A stretch of 64,000 bases of DNA, taken from NCBI GenBank assembly GCA_023213395.1, contig CM041465.1:14880001-14944000 (forward strand). Direction: 5' to 3'. Origin of the DNA: Cycas panzhihuaensis. Its lineage: Eukaryota; Cycadophyta. Position numbers and translations under genes: made by a program. The notes under the pieces were generated by a model. That model made no database searches. It had not been told where the DNA came from and saw nothing but the letters and a program-made list of their open reading frames with translations. This document shows, in pieces, positions 25,571-36,966 of the stretch; the stretch's first letter is position 1, and the number at the start of each line of letters is the position of its first letter.

Positions 25571-25639
25571 TGTAAAATGGCTCCTCTGATGATCTATAAG
25601 TATGATACATTGATGTCTCATCAAATTTGACATCCCAAC

Positions 25640-26480
25640 TAACCATAATCTTTTCCCCCTATGGATCCTATAGTCTGTAGGCTTTGTTCTCCATGCAATA
25701 TCCCATGAATATACACTTTAGAATTTTCCAATCCAATTTCTTTAAGGTATTATCTAGGATATGGGTGTACACGATACACCTAAATGTTCTTAAATGGCTA
25801 ATAATAGGCTTATGACTAGTCCATTTTTCTTTGGGGGTCATGCTGTAAATTGCTTGAGTGGGTACTCAATTCAAAATATAAACAGCAGTAGCCACAACTT
25901 CTGCCCAAAACTTTGATGGTAGGTTTTAAGCATGCACCATACACCTCACCATCTCCATCATGGTATGGTTCTTTCTTTCAACAACTTCATTCTATTATGG
26001 GGTATATGGGATTGTAAATTCCTGCTTTATACCATGATTGCAGTAGAACTAATGGAATGTATTGTTGTCATATTCCTTGCCATTATCACTTCTTAACAAC
26101 TTTATTTTCTTATCACATTCATTTTCAACCATCGCTTTCCAGTCACAAAAGTAATCAAACACATTTGACTTGTTCTTAAGAAAGTAAACCTAGGCCTTCC
26201 TGGTGTAGTCATCTACAAAAACAAGGGTATAACGAGCTCCAAATATCGAAGGGTTAGGAAGAGGACCCATTAGATCTAAATGTACAAGCTCCAGCTTCTC
26301 CTTGGCTCTCCGGGAATTATCCTAAGCAAAAGGGTAGTGGTGGTGCTTGCCATACATACACCCTTCGTACATACCATCTAAACAAGTAACCGATGGTAAT
26401 CCTTCCACTATCTTCAACCTCTTCAAGAGTGTAATACTCCTATAATTAAGGTGACTTAGGTGGTTGTACCACAACTTACT
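25640..26480 (-). pseudogene. Copia-3 integrase
   Basis: Minus strand. FDYFCDWKAMVE near 26150, LLRSDNGKEYDN near 26090 (catalytic Asp present), then TP, two stops and NEVVERKNH near 25980 where the family has PQQNGVVERKN: the two Gln codons became TAA and TAG. Then MVRCMVHA, KFWAEVVATAVYILN and SHKPIISHLRTF. Catalytic residues remain but the frame is broken at five or more places. Confidence 0.87.
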
Positions 26481-26659
26481 CATATCATCTACGCTGGCAA
26501 TAAAGGCATAGGACTTCTTCTGACACTACAACTTTTAAAACACCCAGAAGTTGTCTCTGACTTTCCTAGTAGATATGATAGCAAAGTTCTATTTTAGATC
26601 CTTAATCAGGCATTTATCATTATAGAGCTCTACCTTCACACCTTGTTTATAGATCTCTT

Positions 26660-26890
26660 GGGTTAAAATAAGGTTTAATTACATCTTTGGTACATAATAC
26701 ACTCTGGTAAATTTACCTCCTATAATGGAAACTTCATCGATACCTTCTACTGGCAAGACACAAGCATCACGAAGGATAATATGAGTACCACTCTGATTTG
26801 AAGTCATCATATGAAAATTTTGTCTCTGGTAAGAAATATGCTTCTGCGCTCTAGAGTCAAGCACCTAATAATCTCTCTGATTAGATTCGG
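26660..26890 (-). pseudogene. Copia-3 protease
   Basis: The frame reads VLDSRAQKHI near 26850, then VEGIDEVSIIGGKF and VYYVPKM. This is the copia protease with usual LDSGAQ-H; the active loop Gly is Arg (GGA to AGA). Located between gag and integrase. Confidence 0.78.
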
Positions 26891-26899
26891 TTGATAAGA

Positions 26900-27730
26900 C
26901 TTTTGCTTAAACATAGTGAGTAGCAATGTTCTTCCCTTTGTCATCCTGGTTAACTTTGTGTTTGTTATGACACTTGAACCAATAGTTCTTCTCACGGTGA
27001 CCATCCTTCTTGTAGTAATTGCATTTCCTATAGAATTTTTTTTTGTCTTAAGAACTTTCTCTTGACCTCTGTGTGATATTCTCCTCATTAGTGGCCTCTT
27101 TCCTCTAAGTTTTCATGATTAAGACCTAACTTGAACTAGAACCTCAAATCATACCATGATGTTTGAGCTTGGCATCCTCTGCTAGAATTAGGTTTTTAAG
27201 CCCATCAAACATCTCAGCTTCCATCACTTCATCTCTACCATAAATGGTCTGAATGTGGCAAAGGCAACTGGTAATTTTGACATGATTATTATGAATAACA
27301 ATGCATCATCGATCGAGTTCAACTTCAGTTCCTTTAGCTTATTCTTTAAGTCAATAATCTTATTAAGGTAGGATTTGATGTTGTTCTCATCCTCCATACA
27401 TGAGTTGAGTAATTCCAACATCAGTGTTAGATATCTATTCGTCTCTTTCTTTTCAAATGTTTCACATAGTTTTCTCTATATCTCTGTCAGTTCATTAAAA
27501 TTGTAAACTAATGCTCTCTAGTCAGGTGCTAGCAATAGATTCAATAGTCCCACAGCCATAAATTGCTTATTTCTGAGACAAATATGCTCCTTATGGTCTA
27601 ATGTAATCATGTCCAATTTTGCCTTAGTGATTCCCCAGAGTTGATTCACCATCAGAATAAGTTCCATATTGGCCTTCCACTCGTTGAAATTGTTATCATT
27701 GAAGATAACGTTGGGCATAATCTGCTCCAT
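26900..27730 (-). pseudogene. Copia-3 gag
   Basis: Start ATG at 27730 opens MEQIMPNVIFNDNNFNEWKA, then MELILMVNQLWG, the copia gag N-terminus. After a stop, LNSCMEDENNIKSYLNKIID and LSKLP-like IIIMSKLPVAF follow in phase. Toward 27000 lies a basic region and a partial zinc knuckle (HREKNYWFKCHNKHKVN-like order). Capsid protein gene, closed by a few stops. Confidence 0.82.
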
Positions 27731-28446
27731 CTTGAGAAATGGGCTTTAATATAGGTTAAACAACACTAAAATGAACATTTATAGGATAAAATGCACCCTT
27801 GTATCCTCCTCTACCTCATGAGCACACTTCCAAAGGCACCCAACATCGACTATACCCATGTTAAGTGAGCCACTAACTATTTATGCCTCCTTAACTGTCA
27901 ATAAATGACCTTAAAATACCCTAAAAAGGAGTCAAAATTAACCTTTAAGGCACTCAAAACAATGCTCCAAGAATAAAGAATGGCTCCACATGGCTATAGT
28001 GCATGGTCTCTAAGTCAAAAATATAAAAATTCTCCTCAATCTGTTCTTAAAACGGACCAAAAACACTTCAAATAACTTCACAATAGGTAAAATCTCATAT
28101 ATCAATGGTTTAAGGGTCTTTTTTTATAAAGTTCGATAGAAGGGAATATACCAAAAGGTATATTCACTAAGTTATGACTTTTCACTATACCCTATGTCTT
28201 TTAACTTAAACCCACGTATTGAAAATAAAGAGCATAAGATATAATCTTATTGCTAAGGTTTAAAACTTAGTAAATAATCATCAAATGATGGATCAAAAGT
28301 TGTATTTGTGTGTTATAGGGAGGTGTGACTGTTGTAATGTATACACGGCCTGCGAACTTCAAGCGAACTAGCCAACATAGACCCAGGTCTGCACACACCC
28401 ATATGGCTAGTAAATAGCCTAAATTTAGTTTAGCAACCTCTCAATC

Positions 28447-28620
28447 ATGCCCAACCACTAGAATATATGCCCAACTAGCTCTTATGAGCATTAAATCAGC
28501 ACTGAATATGCCCAACAAGCTCTTAAGAGAGTTAAAATAGCATAAAACATGCCCAACCAACCCTTATGAGCACCAAACCAACATAAAAATAGTCCAACCA
28601 ATGATACTAAGCACCTAACT
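28447..28620. repeat. 41-bp tandem repeat in Copia-3 leader
   Basis: Units start with ATGCCCAAC at 28467, 28508 and 28549 and with a degenerate AGTCCAACC at 28591; steps are 41, 41 and 42 bases. A partial unit starts at 28447. Confidence 0.8.
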
Positions 28621-28680
28621 AAGAGGAAATGTGCCCAGCCAAGAGGAGATGTGCCTAGCTAAGAGGAGATGTGCCTAGCT
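28621..28680. repeat. 20-bp tandem repeat, three exact-length units
   Basis: AAGAGGARATGTGCCYAGCY three times without gap; the second and third differ at one base. Confidence 0.93.
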
Positions 28681-29385
28681 ACCATATAAGACACTTAAGC
28701 AGCCTCAAAATCACTGTATTGTGCTCATTTCATACACACAACTCTCCAACAAGTCACACAAATAACCCAACTATCTTCTAATACATAGATGCAGGCTTAA
28801 AATGTATGTTCAACTAAGGTGAGAGGTCACAATCCTAAATTCTAAGCATTATAACTCAAAAATATATTGGATGATGCTTTATACTACTATGTACTTCACC
28901 TAATCTCAGTATAAAGGGCTAAAAATAGTCTAAAAAGGCTCCAATCTCTCCCTTATATAGATTGAATAAAGGCAACACTAGAGAAAGTTTTCCTTTTTTG
29001 AATAGTATTATGTTTTGAGTAGGAAAATGACTAACTTACTTGTGTATATGGATGGATGTTCTTATAGTTACTAAATCACCATCAGGACATGCTCTATAGG
29101 CTTGATTACTACTACAGTTCTTCAACTGGCTTCGGATGACCCCCAACAAGTTAACTCCAACCACAATCATGATCTTCACACTTGAATTTGACTCTAGTAG
29201 CCTTTATGTTCTGTTGAATAGTGATCTTCACTGCTTCAACTGCCACTAATACACTGTGCTTGCTTCTGCATGTTCCTAGGATTGATGGGCCCTCAAGACT
29301 TGTCTTGGGTTAGATGGTATTACCTGCCAACCAATGATCACACCACACTACTTCAACATTAGGCCTTAGTTGTATAGGACCCTAC

Positions 29386-29398
29386 GGCTCTGATACCA
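29386..29398 (-). promoter_or_regulatory. Primer binding site of Copia-3
   Basis: GGCTCTGATACCA on the plus strand, complement of the initiator Met tRNA primer site, touching the right LTR. Confidence 0.93.
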
Positions 29399-29771
29399 TG
29401 TTTAGGAACATGAAATTATATACAAATGTTCCCATCCATAGTATCTTTTACCATACATAACAAGCAAATAAATATATACAGATAATAGATGCACAATACA
29501 CAGGATTTACGTGGGAAAACCCTTTTACAAAAAAAACCCACCACAAAAAGATCCTTGATGGATCACTTAATTATACCATAATTAATTGATACAATGATCT
29601 TGGATGTTGAATACATAAGGCCTCAAGGCATTTATATTCTCCCAAGAGGTGTCACTCGATTAGGGTTATGACCCTCTAAATAAGTTGCACCATTTAGCTT
29701 CACATCTTTTCATATAATTAAACCACATTAACATTAACTCAGTGGCTTAATAATTAATTACCACATTAACA
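29399..29771 (-). repeat. Right (5') LTR of Copia-3
   Basis: 373 bp, TGTTTAGG to TTAACA, followed by AGTTG (29772-29776). Confidence 0.9.
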
Positions 29772-29776
29772 AGTTG

Positions 29777-30362
29777 CATTTCATGCTAAATCTTCTTCAT
29801 TGAAAAAGTGTGTATTACATCTAAAGGAAGTAGTATCTTTTTCATTTTAGTATACTTCATTTTATTGAAAAAAAAAAAAAACATTTCATGTATGTTTAGT
29901 TTTCTTATTTGTGTGTTGAAAAGAAGGTGGATAGATCTTATAGTTTCATTGTTCACTCATGTGATTTTATTTTATTTAAAAAAATAATAAAAAAAGAAAA
30001 CCCTTCTATCACTTAATCCTCTTCCTTCATTTTAGCAAAACTTAGAAGTTTAAAAAATTAAGAGTAAAGGATTCCCTAGGAAGGACAGAAGATATATTAT
30101 TAACGTAGTCTTGAACTCAAAACTCTTCCATTCGATTGTATAGACTAGTGGATTCAATCACCTCTCTTACATCCTAGTCTTTTTTTACCTCATTCATATC
30201 CCAATTAAATTATATAATCAAGTGGAGACTCCTTTTTAGGAGTTGGAAAAGGTGGTCCATTAGGTTCTCTTAGGCTTCTTGTCTCATAACTTATACTTGA
30301 ATTAGAGGAGACATACCACTAGTTAAGAGATAGTCAATCTAGGTCCAACCAAAGCATGCTAG
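29777..30362. other. Right part of the unidentified insertion in G2
   Basis: AT-rich with two A/T runs (for example 14 A near 29869-29882). No motif. The G2 RT frame resumes at 30363. Confidence 0.45.
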
Positions 30363-30716
30363 TTTGTAGCCCATCTTTCATTACCACATGTCCTAATAAG
30401 GATCCAAATGGAACCATGAATGTACATTTAGATGGAGTCAGATATAATTTATTCCTCCTACATATCTCCAGCATCAATTATAAATTCTTAGGATGGTCTT
30501 TGAGTAAGGTGTAGATTGTCCAATTATCTACAAATATTTTAATTATTTTTCCAATCATCTATTACAAAATATTCAAAATTATTCTTTGAAAAGTGGTTGG
30601 TGCATTAGTCAGCCCAAAAGGAATGACTTTATATGTGTAAGTTCCTCACTCAGTGATAAAAGTTATCTTTAGCTAATCCTCTAAGGTAATCCTAACTTGG
30701 TTATAACTGCTAAATC
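30363..30716 (-). pseudogene. G2 reverse transcriptase, catalytic part
   Basis: Minus strand: TYTYKVIPFGLTNAPTTFQR near 30620, then IFVDNWTIYTLLKDHPK near 30520, CRRNKLYLTPSKCTFM and GSLLGHVVMKDGLQ to 30363. This is the gypsy RT palm; the catalytic FVDDW reads FVDNW, so one Asp is lost. It is bounded on the right by Copia-2 at 30717 and on the left by the unidentified insertion. The N-terminal RT part continues at 42458. Confidence 0.88.
30712..30716. repeat. Target site duplication of Copia-2 (left)
   Basis: AAATC, repeated exactly at 42453-42457. Confidence 0.9.
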
Positions 30717-31353
30717 TGTTGAGAATACAAGGTCCCAAACTTTAAACCACCACAAGATCTGAACTATTTTGCAACTAGTTACATGAATTGAAACTAAGAT
30801 TTAACATGCAAGTTCTAAAATTAGAGATAATACAATAACATCAATATACAAGCTAAATATCACATATGCACTTGATATAACATGGTAAAACCCTAATAGT
30901 GTGCTAGGGAAACATCCACACAGGAAAGGTATTGATCTTTATTACTATAGAATGGAGAAACAATACATCTCAGTAGTAGAGTGCTCTCAGGAACAACAAC
31001 TAGCCGTCGCCCTCATCACAGTACATTACATTACATAATAAGAAAATCCCTAAAATAGGTTACATGAGAGGGATATCCAAGGCATGAATCTCAACCGTAG
31101 AATCTAGGGTATTTTTATTGAATGACCCTGATTCTCTTTACATTTTAATATGGTTTACATGGCTAATTTTTCAGGTCGGGGGCTATCGCCCTCAAACTCC
31201 CTCTTAGCGGGGCGCGTTCCACGCCCCCCGCACCCCCCAGCCAAGGGGGGCTCTCGCCCCCCTTGGAACCCCCCAAGAAAGATTGGGGGGGAAAATGAGC
31301 CAAAAACATGCCAAAATTTTAGCCTTAAACAATTGTTGTCATAATATCCAACA
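30717..31353 (-). repeat. Left (3') LTR of Copia-2
   Basis: 637 bp. Contains a GC-rich block at about 31170-31290 rich in CCCCC and GGGGG runs that can pair with each other. High similarity to 41827-42452. Confidence 0.93.
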
Positions 31354-31366
31354 ATCTCCACCTTGA
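31354..31366 (-). promoter_or_regulatory. Polypurine tract of Copia-2
   Basis: ATCTCCACCTTGA on the plus strand, that is TCAAGGTGGAGAT before TGTTGG on the element strand, a well-known plant copia polypurine context. Confidence 0.88.
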
Positions 31367-31439
31367 CAATAATTTACTCAATACCTTTCCTAGACCCTTC
31401 ATCATTTTTTTTGCAAGCTAAGAGAAGTCAAACACCATT

Positions 31440-31866
31440 GAAACTTCTCTATTAGTACTGGTTTTGTGAATATATCAGCATAATTCTAATTGGTTTGAAT
31501 CTTCTCAAGTGTCACTCCACCTGCTTCCATAACCTATCTAGTAAAATGGTACTTAAGAGTAATATGCTTTGTTCTACTGTGATAAGCCAGATTCTTGGCT
31601 AAGTAAATGGCACTTTGACTGTCACAAAATAACTTTACATTTCCCTGTCTCTTTCCAAGCTTAACTAATAGACCCTATAACCAGATTACTTCTTTACAAG
31701 CATGTGCTATAGTAACATATTCAATTTATGTGGTTGACAGTGCAATTATGCTCTGCAATTTGGACATCCAACTAACTTGACCATTTGCAAGAGTGAAAAC
31801 ATAACCTGAAGTAGACCTTCTTTTGTCTAAATCTCCTACAAAGTCTGAATCAACATATCCATAAAC
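31440..31866 (-). pseudogene. Copia-2 RNase H
   Basis: Minus strand: VYGYVDSDFVGDLDKRRSTS, then GYVFTLANGQVSW, IALSTT followed by a stop at the usual Glu-Ala-Glu, and near 31560 RTKHITLKYHF, then NYADIFTKP. These are the four copia RNase H blocks in order. Three or four stops. It directly follows the RT in the same phase. Confidence 0.87.
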
Positions 31867-32577
31867 CTAATTACCTATACCTCTAAAGGTGATGCAGTAG
31901 TCACTTGTGCCTCTCAAATACCGAAGCACCCATTTCACTGCAGCAGAATGTTCTTTCCTTGAATTTGCCATAAACCTGCTAACTACATTGACTGCATGTG
32001 AAATATCAGGTCTTGTACATACCATGGCATATATCAAACTTCCTATTACATTGGCATAAGGTACACGAGACATATAAACCTTTTCTTCTTCACTACTAGG
32101 ACTCATATTTGAAGAAAGCTTGAAGTGGGAAGCCAATGGGATACTCATTGGTTTCACATTTTCCATACCAAACCTGGTTAGTACCTTCTCCACATATTTC
32201 TGCTGTGATAACCATAGCTTACCATTTTTCCTGACTCTATGTATCTCCATGCCTAAGATTTATTTTGTAGCTCTTACATCTTTTATATTAAAAGTCCTAG
32301 CTAGTTGAGCCTTTAGCTTATTGATTTCTTCCATGCTTTTGCTTGCAACCATCATGTCATTAACATATAGTACCAAGATAATAAATAAGCCATTATCCAT
32401 GAATTTAAAGTAAATAGAATGATCATATTCACTTCTTTCGAAATTTTGGCTCTTCATGAAGGTATCAAACTTCTTGTACCATTGCCTAGGTTATAGCTTT
32501 AGGCCATACAATGATTTCCTGAGCCTACAAACAAGTCTTTTTCTGCCATCCTATACAAACCCTTTTGGTTGATACAT
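31867..32577 (-). pseudogene. Copia-2 reverse transcriptase, C-terminal part
   Basis: Minus strand: EIYMYQPKGF at the LINE junction, KSLYGLK near 32510, KFDTFMKSQNFERSEYDHSI, then LYVNDMMVASKS near 32360 where the family has YVDDM (Asp to Asn), then ILGMEIHRV and NVIGSLIYAMVCTRPDI near 32040. The frame is long, with two or three stops. LINE-1 separates it from the N-terminal part at 39008-39493; the two pieces rejoin in phase at the EEIY codons. Confidence 0.92.
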
Positions 32578-32590
32578 ATAAATCTCCTCA
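32578..32590. repeat. Target site duplication of LINE-1 (left)
   Basis: ATAAATCTCCTCA, matching ATAGATCTCCTCA at 39008-39020 with one difference. It sits right before the T run (LINE poly-A tail on the minus strand). Confidence 0.8.
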
Positions 32591-32903
32591 TTTTTTTTTT
32601 CTGATAAGGTAAAATAAAATTTAAAGTGGGTTTGAAAATAGGATCCCACAACCTAGTACATCAATATCCAAAGGATATCAGGACAGAGCAAACCGTGACA
32701 GCCCCACGGAAAAGGCAAGAAAAAACAGGTCGCCAGGACAAGCCCCTCGGCTAGCTATTGCAAGTCATATCCTTCTCTACCAGAGTCAGAAGGTCTCTAG
32801 GGAAATCACATCTCCACACTTGCCCTCTCTTGTTTTTCACCCCCCAATTTGCCAAAAAATCTGCTGCTTTATTCCCATCTCTCAGGGTGTGTCTAATACA
32901 AAC
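32591..32903 (-). other. 3' untranslated region and poly-A of LINE-1
   Basis: Ends in the T run at 32591-32600. The frame of the RNase H terminates near 32904; the rest is non-coding. Confidence 0.75.
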
Positions 32904-34650
32904 TTATGATAGGCCCTGAATGATATCTTTGGCATCGTTAATGATAGCCTGAAATTTCCAGTCCGGACGGGCCACACCTTTCAGCGAGTTTAAGACAACC
33001 TCTGAGTCCCCCTCAATTACCAATCTCTGTAATCCCCCTACACGTGCTAAGTCTAGGGCTTTGATCATCGCATGCATTTCTGCATAGTTATTTGTCTGGG
33101 AATCATAATAGTCTGCGAAAGCCCAGATGAGGGAGCCATTCCAGTCCCTACAGGTCCCCCCCCCCACCGGCTTCCCCAGGGTTCCCTTTTGCCACCCCGT
33201 CAAAGTTAATTTTGTACCATGGCTCTATCGGGGGTATCCATCTAGTGCTTCTAGATTTAGGTACTAAAAGTTCCGGATCTATGCCCCATTTGAGCACAAT
33301 CCTATTTTCTGATGGGATTAAGCGTTTCTCCTTAGCGTTACCAACACTCTCCTTGATGTCCGAGCAGACTCTGCTGAAGACTCCCATCTGGTCCATCTCT
33401 TTACCTTGGAAATTCCTTCTGTTTCTCTCCTTCCTGATATTCCAAGCCAAAATCGGGAGAGCATTTTTCAGGATATGGCTGAGAGTAATGCTTTTGAACG
33501 GGCTTTGCCATGCCAGCCACAGGTTAGTGATTTTATGCGAGAAGGTCCAGTAAACTTCTAGCTTTCCAAGCAACATCCCCCAAACCTCCCTTGTGAAAGG
33601 GCACTCAAGGAGGATGTGATCGATGGATTCCTCTCCAGTGCGACATAGAACACATTTGTTCGCCAGTAAGAACCCACGCCTCTTCATATTGTCCAGGGTG
33701 AGGATTTTACACCTGAGGCAGGTCCACCAAAAAAGAGTTATTTTTGGAATGATGGGGAGTCTCCAAACGCCTTCCAACATTGGATTTTTCGAATCGCCCC
33801 TTTTAATGCATAAGTATTGATAACCCTGTTTCACAGTATACTCCCCCAACGGGCTAAGAGGCCACACCATTGAGTCCAACATCGGGGATCTAGGGATATA
33901 ACTCTTGCTGAGGATCGTTGTTAACTTATTGAGACCCTCCTTCAGATAGCCTATCCCTTGAATTTCTTCAAAGTTCCTCCAGGTCCTGTTGCCATTTCTC
34001 ACAGTCCAGTAATCTTTGATCAGCTTCCCGAAGAGCCTGACACAAGGAGCCATCAGAGGCACCAAGTCAGGGAACCCCTTCAGGGGTTTGTCGCAGCACC
34101 ACGCATCATGCCAGAATCTAATGGAATTTCCATTGCCCAATCTCCATTTTAGCCCGTCCTTTATGTCGGCCCAAGCTTTGAGAATGCTCCTCCAGACTGT
34201 AGAGCCGGCCTGCGAGACACTGCAGTCCAACAACGAGCCCCCCTGAATATATTTCCTTAAGAGAATCTTCTCCCAAGGTCTCTCTCCCCCTTTGAACAAT
34301 CTCCAACCGAGCTTAGCCCCAAGGGCGGCATTGAAAAGTGAGGTCCTCCGCAAATTTAGGCCGCCGGCCCATTTCAGAGAACAGACTTTGCTCCAACTCA
34401 CTAAGTGAATCTTGTCTCTGCTTTCTGTTCCAGACCAAAGGAATCTTTTCTGAATAGATTTGATAGTATCTGATATGCTTGGCGGAACCCCGAAGATGGA
34501 CATCCAGAACACAGGAATACTTTGGAGAGTAGTGGCAACAAGCTGGAGTTTACCGGCTGAACTCAGGAGGGCACCTTTCCAGCCCGCAAGCTTCCTTTGT
34601 ATTCTATCTAAGAGAGGGTTCCACATATCTTTGGACATTTTTACTAACAA
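32904..34650 (-). pseudogene. LINE-1 ORF2 C-terminal part: connector, zinc finger, RNase H
   Basis: A 500-codon open stretch (34650 to 33148) begins at the connector (MLVKMSKDMWNPLLDRIQRK), holds IQKRFLWSG and GGLNLRRTSLFNAALGAKLG, and near 33610-33690 the zf-RVT finger CVLC..HILLECPF. It ends in the RNase H start YKINFDGVAKGNPG with catalytic Asp. A run of ten C at 33156-33165 coincides with a frameshift; the rest of RNase H (NNYAEMHAMIKAL, VIEGDSEVVLNSLKG) is open from 33203 to 32904 in the next phase. Asp, Glu and Asp of the active site are all present. Confidence 0.92.
33156..33165 (+). repeat. C10 homopolymer at the RNase H frameshift
   Basis: Ten C in a row exactly where the LINE-1 RNase H frame shifts by one. 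Replication slippage or a sequencing error could both produce it. Confidence 0.8.
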
Positions 34651-35890
34651 ATAGGGGCAGACCTAGGTAAATTATGGGAAGCTTTTTTATATCCATGCCT
34701 AAGGTTCTACTGATCCTGCCTTGGATATGGCCAGGGGTGTTTAGGAAGAATACACTACTCTTCTTGAGACTAATCTTCTGGTTTGAGGCCTTCTCAAATT
34801 GCCCCAGAATGTCTATGAATCTGGAAGCCTCTCTAACAGTCGCCTTCCCCAGAAGGATGTTGTCATCAACAAATTGGTGATGAACCACATTGTCCACCCC
34901 CGACATTGGTTTAATTCCAGTAAGAGAACCCAACCTCCTGGCAGACTCTAGGGTTCTGCCCAGCATCTCAGCCATTGTAATAAATATAAAAGGGGATAGG
35001 GGGTCACCTTGCCTTAATCCCCAGAATCTGGGAAAGAATCTGGATGACGAGCCATTAATGATGACAGAGAATTGAGGCTTCCCAATACACAGATTGATCC
35101 AAGTTCGCCAGAGCTCCCCGAAGCCAAAGGTCTCCAAATAATCCAACAAGCAATCCTAGGAGACCCTATCAAAGGCTTTCGTGAGATCGATCTTGATAAT
35201 CATCGCTGGCTCCTTCCTTTCGGCAGCCGAGTGAATGGTTTCATGGACGACAATATAACCATTGTATATTTGCCTACCACGAAGGAAGCCATCCTGGTTG
35301 TGGGAAATGATGTTAGGCATAATATTCTTCAGCCTGTTAACTAGGACCTTGGTTAATATTTTGTATTCGACGTTGCAAAGGCTGATGGGCCGGAACTCTT
35401 CCATCCTTTTCGCGCCATCCTTCTTTGGGATTAGGATAAGGAATGTAGCTTGCCATTCCTGCAACATCTTTTTGTTTGTATAGAATTCCTACAAGGCATT
35501 CAGAAGGTCTTCTTTTATGATATCCCAATATTCTTGGAAGAATCCCAGAGGAAAACCATCCAGCTTGGGAGCTTTATCTTTCTTCATACTAAAGAGGGTT
35601 GCCCTGACCTCTTCTAAAGTGAACGGGGTAGTCAGCTGAGCATTTTGATTTTCATTCACCAATCTGGGGATATTGTTTAAGAAGTCTTTCTTGCTATCCG
35701 TGTCCCTATCCTGGGGATCTGAGAATAGCTCCTTGAAGTAATCGTTGGCCAGTTCCTTCATTTCCTCCATAGAGCTTACAACTGTACCATCTTCCTTTTG
35801 GAGGAAGGATATTTTATTGTTTGCTCTGTGCTTAACAGTGGTCATATGGAAGAATTTTGTATTCCTATCCCCTCCGGCCCGGAGGGCCAC
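34604..35890 (-). pseudogene. LINE-1 ORF2 reverse transcriptase
   Basis: Minus strand from 35890: GGDRNTKFFHMTTVKHRANN, then KDKAPKLDGFPLGFFQEYW near 35550, after one TAG AFLILIPKKDGA-type block (TFLILIPKKDGAKRM near 35430), RPISLCNVEYKI, NQDGFLRGRQI, KIDLTKAFDRVS with a stop at the usual Trp, LRQGDPLSPFIF near 35010, and QFVDDNILL at about 34860-34880 with both catalytic Asp. KKLPIIYLGLPL follows near 34680. Only two or three stops and one frameshift near 34650. Role: target-primed reverse transcription. Confidence 0.94.
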
Positions 35891-36084
35891 AGTTTACGCC
35901 TCCAGAGAATTTCTTCTCTGATGAGGATCTCGTCTAACTTCTCGACCAGATCCTTTTCGGTCTTGTCTATCTCTGGGGATCTGCCAGTACTTTCGAGCCT
36001 ATACTCTATGGTCTTCAGATCACTGATGATTCTATCTTTCTGCTCGTTAACATTCTGGAATACCTCCTTGTTCCAAACCTTGAT

Positions 36085-36966
36085 TTATTTTTTGATCCAA
36101 TCCAGCTTTTTCGAAAATCTATACATTGTATGACCTTTGATCTGTATCTGCCACCATTCCGCGATCCTATTCCTAAGATCGGGGTGGCACATCCACATAA
36201 GCTCGAACCTGAAGGGGAAACCCGTGAATTTACCTGGAGCCGCAAAATGGAGCAGAAGAGGTGAATGATCCGAGCTCAACCTTGGAAGCGCCTCAAGGGT
36301 GAGATCGCTGAAATTCCTCAGCCAATCGTAATTAACCAACACTCTATCCAACTTAATTTGGATAAGGTTATTCCCCAGCCTCTTGTTCGACCATGTAAAT
36401 GAAGCCCCCCTAAACTTAACGTCCTCCAGGCCCCCCTGTTGGAGGAAGTCACTGAAATCGCCCATGCTGGTAGTCCATCCTCCGGAACCTCCTCTCTTAT
36501 CACCCGGGGACAGGGCAGAATTAAAATCTCCTACCAGCATCCAAGGTTGATGGAAGTCCTTGTGAGACTCTAGTAACCTCTCCCAGAGTTTCTTCCTAGC
36601 CTCTTGGTTGTTTAGAGCATAAACATTTGTTGTTATCCATGAAAGATTGTTACTTTTGTTGGTCAACCGGATCGAAATAAACGATCCCTCAGCTAGGATA
36701 AGTTCTCCCAACCATGTCGACGGGTCCCAAAGTACCATTAGACCCCCCACTCCTTGAGCATATTCGATCTCAATACTGTCAGCCGATTTCCAAATTTTGT
36801 TTAAGGCCCTTTGACCATTCTCCTTGTTTATTTTGGTTTCTTGCAAGAATATTAGGTCCAGAAGATATTTGTTGCGCATATCCTTTAATATTCTCTGTTT
36901 TGAGGGGGCATTGAGACCCCTAATATTCCAACATAATAGCTTCATCTCTTTTTCCTTTGCTTCCAT
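36085..36966 (-). pseudogene. LINE-1 ORF2 endonuclease
   Basis: Likely ORF2 start is the ATG at 36966 (MEAKEKEMKLLCWNIRGLN). The APE-type endonuclease is open to 36085 with WNIRGL, LIFLQETK (catalytic Glu), MLVGDFNSA near 36530, GASFTWSN, LDRVLVN and the closing SSDHSPL near 36260. All catalytic blocks are intact. A TAA at 36085 follows, then the spacer to RT is readable to 35890 in the same phase (EKLDEILIREEILW) and then shifts. It nicks target DNA to prime copying. The open frame extends upstream of 36966 to about 37392, overlapping the end of ORF1. Confidence 0.93.

Larger units (their letters stand above)
27731..29385 (-). other. Leader of Copia-3 with tandem repeats
   Basis: About 1.65 kb non-coding. 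Contains a 41-bp repeat (28467-28590) and a 20-bp repeat (28621-28680). Otherwise AT-rich and without motif. Confidence 0.65.
23283..29771 (-). mobile_element. Complete but decayed Ty1-copia element (Copia-3)
   Basis: 6.5-kb element with LTRs of about 372 bp, duplication AGTTG, primer site complement (29386-29398) and polypurine tract complement (TCCCCCCTT at 23655). Right to left: leader, gag, protease, integrase, RT, RNase H. Domains are mostly readable in long pieces with stops at Gln codons. Confidence 0.9.

Noticed and set aside
31150-31361. Overlapping frames on both strands in the Copia-2 LTR
   Set aside because: They result from the GC-rich block in the LTR; the other LTR has different, broken versions.
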